NCBI GenBank assembly: GCA_041557595.1
Contig: JBFFGE010000251.1
Coordinates: 1-5,175 of the forward strand
Origin: JAOTYV01 sp041557595
GTDB taxonomy: Bacteria > Pseudomonadota > Alphaproteobacteria > UBA8366
DNA length: 5,175 nucleotides
Direction: 5' to 3'
Each line of letters starts with the position of its first letter. The first letter of the stretch is position 1. This document shows positions 1 to 5,175 of this stretch, one piece after another. The notes below the pieces were generated by a model. It had not been told where the DNA came from and ran no database searches. It saw nothing but the letters and a program-made list of their open reading frames with translations. Both the position numbers and the translations under genes were made by a program.

Positions 1-2
1 CT

Positions 3-72
3 CCCTTCGTCAGGCTCCGGGTGAGACCAAGTGGGTGGACAGAGTAAGCCTCACCCTGAGCCTGACGAAGGG
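3..72. repeat. Near-perfect 23-bp inverted repeat (REP-like palindromic element)
   Basis: The left arm is 3-25 (begins CCCTTCGTCAGG, ends GGGTGAG). The right arm is 50-72 (begins CTCACCC, ends GACGAAGGG). The arms are reverse complements over 23 bp with one mismatch (C18 against T57) and a 24-nt loop. The arm resembles the dispersed CCTTCG...CTCAGG-type repeats common between genes of alphaproteobacteria, which is recalled family knowledge. It lies 18 bp past the TAG stop of the enolase-superfamily gene, so a transcript of that operon would form this hairpin at its 3' end, where it could stop transcription or protect the mRNA. No T-tract can be seen because the window ends there. A REP or REPIN unit is the best reading; an intrinsic terminator is the alternative. 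Confidence 0.8.
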
Positions 73-90
73 CGAGGCTGTTGGCGCCGG

Positions 91-1218
91 CTATCCCTGC
101 ATTTTGACAATCCCACCAGTGTCGACCGCAAGCCCAAACCCCGGCGTGACCGGATTAAGCGCGTCTGCCACCGTCAGCACGCCGCCGTCGCCGAACATCA
201 GCGGCGGGTTGCACAGGTCGCAGCTCAGCAGATGCGTGCCGAAGGCGCCTTCCTGTGCGATCAGCGCGTCGCCCGCGGCGTGGGCGAGCGTCAGCGACGC
301 GCGGGTCAGGATGCTGGTTTCGCCGACATGGGCGCCGACGATCACCGTGTGGCCCCGGGCGCGGGCGTCCTCGACCAGGGCGAGCGCGCGGAGCAGGCCG
401 CCAAGCTTCGAGACGCGGCAGTTCAGCACCCAGAGATCCCCGTCCTCGCCGAGCGCGTCCAGCTGCGCCCGCCGGGTCAGACTTTCGTCGAGAATGATGC
501 GGGTTCCCAATGCCTCGGCCAGCGCGCGAAACGCCGGCAGGTCGTTCGCCGTCAGCGGTTCCTCCAGGGCGAAGACCGGATATTCCAGTTGCTTGAGATA
601 GTCGATGCAGGCGTCCGCGTCGGACCACAGATTGTTGGCATCGAACCGCACCCGGAGCGCGGGGTCGTCGCGGTCCGGGAAATGCCGCAGCTTTTTCGCG
701 TCGCGGCGCGGGTCGCCGGACAGCTTGAGTTTGTAGTCGCGGAACCCGGACTTCCAGTAGCGGCGGAATTGGATCCAGAACAGCAGCGCGTTGCTGTCGC
801 CCAGGATCGCGCTGTATCGAAAACTGCCGCGCAACGCCGGCAGGCCGAGCAGGCTTTCCACCGAACGCCCGGCCTCCTTGCCGAACAGATCGAGCAGCGC
901 CAGTTCGACGGCGCAGAACGCCGCGGGGTTCCGGTCGATCTGCGCCTTATGCGCCGCGATCCATTGCCGCAGATCGTCGATCCCGGCCATGCTTTCGATC
1001 AATGAGTCCCGGTGAGCGCGTAGAAAGTCGACTGCGCTCTCGGTGGTCTCCCCGGTCACGTAGGAACGCGGGCAGCTTTCGCCGACACCCTGCAGGCCAT
1101 CCGCCGATTCGGCGATGACAATGACGTTCTCCGCCGCCGCCCGCTTCGCCGAGGCATGCTTGAAGGCGAATTTGAACGGCACCGGAAAACGCCCGACGCG
1201 GAGCGCCCGGAGTATCAT
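91..1218 (-). CDS. Enolase-superfamily enzyme, muconate-lactonizing / dipeptide-epimerase-like subgroup
   Basis: This 375-residue protein has the length and layout of the mandelate racemase/muconate-lactonizing branch: an N-terminal capping domain (about 1-125) and then a TIM-like barrel. The catalytic set is complete. The KxK pair is K163/K165, metal ligands are D193 (FDANN), E219 (LEEPL) and D244 (LDES), and the opposite-face base is K271 (VSKLGG). GAHVGETS near residues 295-302 is the usual late-barrel motif. Two lysines facing each other across the barrel fit muconate lactonization, o-succinylbenzoate synthesis, or epimerization of dipeptides or N-acyl amino acids; the substrate cannot be told from sequence. 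The start is the ATG at 1218, which overlaps the TGA of the upstream GH3 gene as ATGA and begins the typical first strand (MILRALRV). A GGAGG at 1220-1224 lies only 1 nt from the ATG, so coupled re-initiation is likely. An in-frame TTG at 1239 would add an implausible Cys-Gly-rich leader. Soluble, probably cytoplasmic and Mg-dependent. Confidence 0.9.
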   Translation of the reverse strand: MILRALRVGRFPVPFKFAFKHASAKRAAAENVIVIAESADGLQGVGESCPRSYVTGETTESAVDFLRAHRDSLIESMAGIDDLRQWIAAHKAQIDRNPAAFCAVELALLDLFGKEAGRSVESLLGLPALRGSFRYSAILGDSNALLFWIQFRRYWKSGFRDYKLKLSGDPRRDAKKLRHFPDRDDPALRVRFDANNLWSDADACIDYLKQLEYPVFALEEPLTANDLPAFRALAEALGTRIILDESLTRRAQLDALGEDGDLWVLNCRVSKLGGLLRALALVEDARARGHTVIVGAHVGETSILTRASLTLAHAAGDALIAQEGAFGTHLLSCDLCNPPLMFGDGGVLTVADALNPVTPGFGLAVDTGGIVKMQG

Positions 1219-2903
1219 GCCTCCGCCGCCGCCACACAATGTGAGTCGAAATCGAAAGAACAGTCCCGAAGATATTGCAAAGGTTGCACTTTCAATTGCG
1301 CGTCGCGCTGTCCCGACGCCAACAGGTCGCGCGTATAGGCGTCCCCCGTGCCCGGCGCCAAGTAGACCGCGCGCAGCGCATTGAGCCGCCCGCTCGCGCG
1401 TTTTTCCGCATATTCGATGTTCAGTTCGGCCAACCGCCGGTCGATATCCGCCGCCAGCTCCGTCGCGCCGGACCCCGGATGACCGTCGGGTTCCAGATAC
1501 AGGCGGTACTCGGCACGCGCTTCGTCGGCCAGCGTCACGAAGAACGAAGTCTTCAACAAGCCCCGGGTCCGGGCTTCCGCGATCGCCTGGCTGATCTGAT
1601 CTTCATGCAGTTTCTCGCCGGTGATACTGGTGACGCCCCGCCCTTTTTGTACGAAGGCCAGCACCGGCGTTTCGTTGAAGTAATCCGTCACCCGCACGAT
1701 GTCGTTCATATCGTAGCGGTAGAGCCCCTCCCGCGTGGTCACGAAGACATAGTACTCGCCGCCCTCGGTGAGCTGATCCAGCGTCAGAAAGTGGGGAAGG
1801 CCCTTTTCCCACCCGGCGCGCTCCGCGAATTCGAAAAAATTATCGAGCAGCGTGGGAACGCAGCGATTACGCGCGACGTCGATGTTGATGGTGCCCCGCA
1901 TTTCGCTGGCGGCGTACCCGGCCTCGATGATCCGGGTCTTTTCCGGCAACGCTTCCCGCAGCGCCGGCAGGACGACCCCGCAACTGCCGCCTGTCCATGT
2001 CACGACGCCCGCCAGATCCGGCCAGGCGTCGGCGAAAGTCAGGCGGCCCTTCCGCAGCCGCAAATATTCAAGACGCCGGGCACGGGACGGATTGGCCACG
2101 AAGCTGCGCGCCACGGCCTTGCGTTGCGCGGGCGTCAGGTGTTCGGCCACCGACAGGCTGCCATCCGAAATATCCACGAGCAGCGCGCCCAGATGCTGGT
2201 TCATCACCGCCAGCAGCCGCACCAGCGTCGACGGGTTCGAGGCGGCAAGACCGCTGATGTCCTCCTGACCCAACGCCAACGCGGCGATCGTGTAATATTT
2301 GACGTCGTAATCCGCGATGCCGAAGACTTCCGGCGGGAGCACATATTTGCGCCGCACCAGGCGCGGCATGGACTGGTAGATCATCCCGGTCGCCGAGCCG
2401 AACGGATTGCCGTCGGCCATTTTCCCTTCGACCGCCGGACTGGCGATCGCCACGATCTTGCCGCGGTACATGTCCGAGCCGCTGTACTGCGCCTCGGCGA
2501 ACAGGCGCTGGGTCATGCGCATCCGGCGGATACCGGACTTCGTGAGCGGGATGTATTTCGGATCGCCCGTCGTCCCGCTGGTACGCGCGTAAAAGACCGG
2601 CGGTTCGGTCGTGAGCGTCGGCGACGATTCGTTCTTCCGATCCTCGATATAGGACCGCAGGCTCTCGTAATCGGCCACCGGCACGGCGGCGCGATAGGCG
2701 TCGTAATTGGCGATATCCGCAAAGGAGTGCGCCCGGCCGAACGCGCAGGTCGCATTGGCCTGCAGGATTTCGCGCAGCACCGCCCGCTGGGTAGCGGCCG
2801 GCGTCTTCGTCGCCTGCAGCAGGCGTTGCAACGGTCCCTGCCGCGTCGCCCCCATGGCGGTGCCGAGCAGCAGATTGGCCAGGCTGTCGGGGATCCACTT
2901 CAT
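1215..2903 (-). CDS. GH3-family acyl-adenylate-forming amide synthetase
   Basis: This 562-residue protein belongs to the GH3 (auxin-responsive promoter) family of the adenylate-forming superfamily. Plant members use ATP to activate a carboxylic acid and then join it to an amino acid. Three ATP/AMP motifs are present: the phosphate-binding loop at about 106-121 (ARTSGTTGDPKYIPLT), the adenine-contacting EAGYAASE at 327-334, and YRYDMNDIVRV at 395-405, where D401 is the expected ribose-binding Asp. TGEKLHEDQ at 428-436 marks the hinge to the C-terminal lid, and QLK at 536-538 matches the family's C-terminal catalytic lysine region. The length is usual for bacterial homologues and nothing appears truncated. 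The start is the ATG at 2903, 5 bp past the desaturase stop, with GGATAAGG at 2914-2921 as a plausible ribosome binding site. Bacterial GH3 substrates are mostly unknown. The membrane oxygenase upstream hints at a hydrophobic or acyl substrate, and the epimerase-like gene downstream at an amino-acid-containing product; both hints are inference. Confidence 0.92.
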   Translation of the reverse strand: MKWIPDSLANLLLGTAMGATRQGPLQRLLQATKTPAATQRAVLREILQANATCAFGRAHSFADIANYDAYRAAVPVADYESLRSYIEDRKNESSPTLTTEPPVFYARTSGTTGDPKYIPLTKSGIRRMRMTQRLFAEAQYSGSDMYRGKIVAIASPAVEGKMADGNPFGSATGMIYQSMPRLVRRKYVLPPEVFGIADYDVKYYTIAALALGQEDISGLAASNPSTLVRLLAVMNQHLGALLVDISDGSLSVAEHLTPAQRKAVARSFVANPSRARRLEYLRLRKGRLTFADAWPDLAGVVTWTGGSCGVVLPALREALPEKTRIIEAGYAASEMRGTINIDVARNRCVPTLLDNFFEFAERAGWEKGLPHFLTLDQLTEGGEYYVFVTTREGLYRYDMNDIVRVTDYFNETPVLAFVQKGRGVTSITGEKLHEDQISQAIAEARTRGLLKTSFFVTLADEARAEYRLYLEPDGHPGSGATELAADIDRRLAELNIEYAEKRASGRLNALRAVYLAPGTGDAYTRDLLASGQRDAQLKVQPLQYLRDCSFDFDSHCVAAAEA

Positions 2904-2908
2904 GGCGG

Positions 2909-3793
2909 TCAGGCCTTATCCAACCCCTTCGTGAAAGGCGCGCCGAATTGCGCCGGGAAACTGGACGGGTAGTCGCGATTGATCAGCCCGAGCGTGCCGA
3001 CCGAGCGGTCCTTCGGCAGGAAGTAGCTGCCGAACAGGAGATCCCACAGGATGAGATTATTGCCGTAATTGCTGTTGCTTTCGCCCGGCACCCGAGAATG
3101 ATGCCAGCGGTGCAGTTCCGGCCCGCTGACGATGTAATTCAGCCATCCGAGCCGGATCGCGCAGTTCGAATGCTGGAAGAATCCATTGATCGCATAGAAA
3201 ACGAAATACGACGCCAGCACCGTATCGGCGACGCCGAGCAACAGGAACGGCAGCGCATCGAAGAGGTACTGCAACGCCTTCTCGAACGGATGAAACCGGC
3301 CAACATTGAACCAGTAGAGCTTCTTCGGGGAATGATGGACCGCGTGCAGGCGCCACAGGAGTTCGAACCGGTGACTGGCACGGTGCAGCCAATACCGCAG
3401 AAAATCGGCGCACAACACCATTAGCACGGCCTGGGCCGCGACCGGCAGGTCGTGCGGCCAAACATCCCGCAAAAGCCACTCCTGTCCGTGCAGCCGGTCG
3501 GCGAGCCAGAGCACCGCGGCGAGGGACAAAACTTTCGGCAACAGGATTTGCACCAGCCCCATATAGGCGGCGTCATTGCGAATATCCGACCGATCCGGCC
3601 GCCAGGCGGTGCGATACGGCAGGACCCATTCAAGCAACGTGATCAACGCGGCGCCGGCAATCACCGCCGTCACGGCGGCGCCTTGCAGCGAGACGCCGGC
3701 CGACACGCCGAGCGCAAACAGCCCGATTCCAGCGGCTACCGCGCCGGGATAGGCGGCGACTGCGAGCGTGGATTTAAACGGTCCGTCGATCAT
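2909..3793 (-). CDS. Sterol desaturase / fatty acid hydroxylase superfamily membrane protein
   Basis: This 294-residue integral membrane protein has all the histidine clusters of the non-heme di-iron fatty acid hydroxylase superfamily: HRASH (H137, H141), HAVHH (H150, H153, H154), H208 in FFQHSN, and HRWHH (H228, H231, H232). DFLRYWLHR before the first cluster and NYGNNLILWDLLFGSYF at 243-257 are also typical. Hydrophobic stretches at about 10-30, 36-58, 78-99, 117-130 and 178-205 suggest four or more membrane passes with the iron site at the cytoplasmic face. Family members use O2 to hydroxylate or desaturate sterols, fatty acids, sphingolipids or carotenoids, or cleave ether lipids; the exact reaction is not readable here. 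The ATG at 3793 is chosen; a TTG one codon upstream also extends the frame. This is the first gene of the minus-strand operon, followed 5 bp later by the GH3 synthetase, which suggests that it modifies that enzyme's acyl substrate or product. Confidence 0.9.
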   Translation of the reverse strand: MIDGPFKSTLAVAAYPGAVAAGIGLFALGVSAGVSLQGAAVTAVIAGAALITLLEWVLPYRTAWRPDRSDIRNDAAYMGLVQILLPKVLSLAAVLWLADRLHGQEWLLRDVWPHDLPVAAQAVLMVLCADFLRYWLHRASHRFELLWRLHAVHHSPKKLYWFNVGRFHPFEKALQYLFDALPFLLLGVADTVLASYFVFYAINGFFQHSNCAIRLGWLNYIVSGPELHRWHHSRVPGESNSNYGNNLILWDLLFGSYFLPKDRSVGTLGLINRDYPSSFPAQFGAPFTKGLDKA

Positions 3794-3974
3794 CAATCCA
3801 TGGTCCGGTTCCGGATCGGCAAGCGATACAGCCAGAAAGGTATACCCGAAACCCTTAAGAATTTCTCGGAGTCCGTGTTTTTCACCAAATCAAAGACTTA
3901 CGGTCATTCGTGACGCCGGCGCCGAATTTCTGGCATGCTATACCCTGGAAATCGCGGATAACGGAAACGATCCC
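3794..3974. promoter_or_regulatory. Divergent intergenic region between desaturase operon and M28-like gene
   Basis: This 181-bp stretch separates the two divergent starts and should hold both promoters. It is more AT-rich than the flanking genes, especially about 3850-3905. It contains the 8-bp palindrome GGTATACC (3839-3846), a second TATACCC at 3939-3945, and two copies of GAATTTCT (3859-3866 and 3924-3931). Read on the minus strand, the palindrome supplies a possible -10 (TATACC) about 45 nt before the desaturase ATG, but I found no convincing -35. No operator or riboswitch can be assigned. Confidence 0.6.
3936..3944 (+). promoter_or_regulatory. Possible extended -10 element for the M28-like gene
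   Basis: TGCTATACC matches the extended -10 pattern (TGn followed by a TATAAT-like hexamer, here TATACC) and ends 30 nt before the ATG at 3975, which would leave a leader of roughly 20-25 nt. No good -35 sits 16-18 bp upstream; that region is GC-rich (CCGGCG). An extended -10 can work without a strong -35, but the match is weak. Confidence 0.28.
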
Positions 3975-5132
3975 ATGACCGACCCCGCCGAACCCCTGCC
4001 CGACCGCATTGCCCGCCTGATCCAGGCGTATGATTCCCAGGGCATCCACCGCACGGGAACGGCGGTCGACAACGCGTCGGCCGATTGGCTGGCGCGGGAA
4101 ATCCGCGCGATCGGGCTCGCGCCGGAGAAATCCTCCTTTCCCCTGTCGCGGATCGAGGTCGTCCGCGCCGAAGCCCTGATCGGCAGTTCCGTGCTGAGCG
4201 GCCTTCCCCGCTTCGACGCGCCGCCGACCGGTCCCAAGGGAATTAGCGGCGTCCTCGGTCCCCTCGGCGGCGACACGCCGATCGGCCTCGCCATTACGGA
4301 TCCGCGATCGACGCCGGAGACGGAAGAACTGCGCGAAAATGCCGGGCACCGGGCAATCATCCAGGTGACCGACGGCGGCATGCCGGGCCTCTGTCCGATC
4401 AACGCCGACCGATTCACCGATCCGTTCGGGCCGCCGCTGTTGCAACTGTCGAACGAACATCTCGGCGTGCTGGAGGAAGCAGCGGCGGATGGTGCGACGG
4501 TCGAGGTTGCCATCGACACGGAACGGTATGACAGCCGCGCCTACAACGTCACCGCCCGCATTCCCGGCCGCGATCCGGACCTGCCGCCGCTGATCGTGAT
4601 GACGCCCCGCAGCGGGTGGTGGTCCTGCGCCTCGGAACGCGGCGGCGGGCTCGTGGTGTTCTGTGAGATCATGCGCGGCCTCGCCGAGGCGGAACCGGCG
4701 CGCGACGTGATCTTCACGGCCAATTCGGGCCATGAGCTGGGTCACCTCGGCCTGATGCAGTTCATCGAGGACAACCGCGGCATCGTCGCCGAAGCCCATT
4801 GCTGGATCCATCTCGGCGCCAATTTCGGCGGCGCGGTCGCGCCGCGCGTGCGCTTTCAGGCGGCGAACGAGGAGCTGCGCGCGGCCGGCCTCAACGCCTT
4901 CGCGTCGGAAGGGCTCAGCCCCGACTGGGAGACGCCGGTCGGCGAACGGCCCGGCGGCGAAGCGCGCGAAATCTTCGACCATGGCGGCCGCTACGTATCC
5001 CTGCTCGGCGGCAACGGGCTATTCCACAACCCGACCGACCACTGGCCCGACGCCATCGATGTCGACAAGACCGCAAGGCTTGCGCGCGCCTTCACGCTGC
5101 TGGCGCGGAATCTGGCGGGGGTGTCTGAATAA
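3975..5132 (+). CDS. M28-like peptidase-fold protein with atypical metal site
   Basis: This 385-residue protein has the architecture of M28 aminopeptidase/carboxypeptidase-fold proteins: an N-terminal helical start (RIARLIQAYDSQGIHRTGTA), a PA-like insert (about 85-185), and a core with NVTARIPGRD (191-200), a helix after a glycine-rich turn (223-236), IFTANSGHELGHLG (246-258) and a C-terminal FHNPTDHWPDAID (350-362). The last segment matches the usual terminal His ligand motif (H351). Other ligand positions differ: the usual HxD is TPRS (210-213), the bridging Asp region is SERGGG (E221), the EE pair is H253-E254, and the expected Asp in the NLDMxG-like strand is H279. The protein may use a different metal set, a different reaction, or none. 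There is no signal peptide, so it is probably cytoplasmic. The start is the ATG at 3975, with GGAAA at 3963-3967 upstream; the frame is open further upstream, but that part looks non-coding and runs into the divergent gene. It ends with tandem stops TAA TGA. Confidence 0.75.
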   Translation: MTDPAEPLPDRIARLIQAYDSQGIHRTGTAVDNASADWLAREIRAIGLAPEKSSFPLSRIEVVRAEALIGSSVLSGLPRFDAPPTGPKGISGVLGPLGGDTPIGLAITDPRSTPETEELRENAGHRAIIQVTDGGMPGLCPINADRFTDPFGPPLLQLSNEHLGVLEEAAADGATVEVAIDTERYDSRAYNVTARIPGRDPDLPPLIVMTPRSGWWSCASERGGGLVVFCEIMRGLAEAEPARDVIFTANSGHELGHLGLMQFIEDNRGIVAEAHCWIHLGANFGGAVAPRVRFQAANEELRAAGLNAFASEGLSPDWETPVGERPGGEAREIFDHGGRYVSLLGGNGLFHNPTDHWPDAIDVDKTARLARAFTLLARNLAGVSE

Positions 5133-5133
5133 T

Positions 5134-5139
5134 GAGGAG
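5134..5139 (+). promoter_or_regulatory. Ribosome binding site of the gene starting at 5148
   Basis: GAGGAG lies 8 nt before the ATG at 5148, a good Shine-Dalgarno at good spacing. It overlaps the second of the tandem stops that close the M28-like gene, so both genes are probably on one transcript. Confidence 0.75.
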
Positions 5140-5147
5140 ACGGTTTC

Positions 5148-5175
5148 ATGAGCGAGGTTCGAACGGGTTTCTTCC
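5148..5175 (+). CDS. Start of an unidentified gene, cut by the window edge
   Basis: An ATG follows a strong ribosome binding site and opens a frame reading MSEVRTGFF before the window ends. It begins 15 bp after the TAA of the M28-like gene on the same strand, so the two are likely co-transcribed. Nine residues are too few to assign a family. An RTGF-type opening occurs in some class II histone deacetylase / acetylpolyamine amidohydrolase proteins of proteobacteria, but this is only a guess from memory. Confidence 0.6.

Noticed and set aside
31..1005. A 324-codon plus-strand open frame opposite the enolase-superfamily gene
   Set aside because: It is Arg/Gln/Ala-rich shadow coding with no motif, and it runs through the inverted repeat at its start.
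1275..2972. A 565-codon open frame on the plus strand opposite the GH3 gene
   Set aside because: It is fully antisense to a gene with clear family motifs, is rich in Arg, Gln and His as expected from the complement of GC-biased codons, and shows no recognisable domain.
3931..3945. Sigma-54 promoter suggested by TGGCAT
   Set aside because: The -24-like TGGCA is present, but the required GC of the -12 element (TTGC) is absent at the correct spacing; the site reads GCTATACCC.
3768..3974. A GTG-started N-terminal extension of the M28-like protein
   Set aside because: It would overlap the start of the divergent desaturase gene. The extension has low-GC third positions and no family similarity, whereas the ATG at 3975 has a ribosome binding site and a sensible protein start.
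4731..4745. HELGH (H253-H257 of the M28-like protein) as a classical HExxH zincin site
   Set aside because: It falls where M28 proteins carry their EE-x-G-x-x-G segment, and the flanking sequence follows the M28 order. No zincin domain surrounds it, so the match is probably a coincidence or a modified M28 site.
3882..4982. A 366-codon minus-strand open frame opposite the M28-like gene
   Set aside because: It is Arg/Gly/Ala-rich with no recognisable domain, and the plus strand carries the M28-like landmarks with GC-rich third positions.

Overview
The window is GC-rich, tightly packed bacterial chromosome with a strong GC bias at third codon positions. The gene families and the palindromic dispersed repeat at the left edge fit an alphaproteobacterium, possibly of the Rhodospirillales or Sphingomonadales type; this placement is inferred from style, not from a marker gene. 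I see no rRNA, tRNA, CRISPR array, insertion sequence or prophage gene.

Layout: positions 1-90 are intergenic and dominated by a nearly perfect 23-bp inverted repeat (3-25 and 50-72). Positions 91-3793 hold three minus-strand genes that look like one operon. In transcription order they are a membrane sterol desaturase/fatty acid hydroxylase family di-iron enzyme (3793-2909), a GH3-family acyl-adenylate-forming amide synthetase (2903-1215), and a muconate-lactonizing/dipeptide-epimerase-like member of the enolase superfamily (1218-91). The first two are 5 bp apart and the last two overlap by ATGA. Positions 3794-3974 are a divergent intergenic region. A plus-strand unit follows: an M28-like peptidase-fold protein with substituted metal ligands (3975-5132), and, 15 bp later behind a good Shine-Dalgarno, the first nine codons of another gene (5148 onward) cut by the window edge.

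How the genes may work together (inference): the minus-strand operon pairs an oxygen-dependent membrane enzyme that could modify a lipid or acyl chain, a ligase family that joins carboxylic acids to amines or amino acids, and an enolase-superfamily enzyme of the kind that epimerises or lyses carboxylates, including dipeptides and N-acyl amino acids. Together they could form a small pathway for making or remodelling an acyl-amide or lipoamino-acid metabolite. The divergent unit carries a hydrolase-fold protein that could act on amide or peptide substrates, but its active site departs from the family pattern. The most interesting features are this three-gene combination and the altered M28-like active site.
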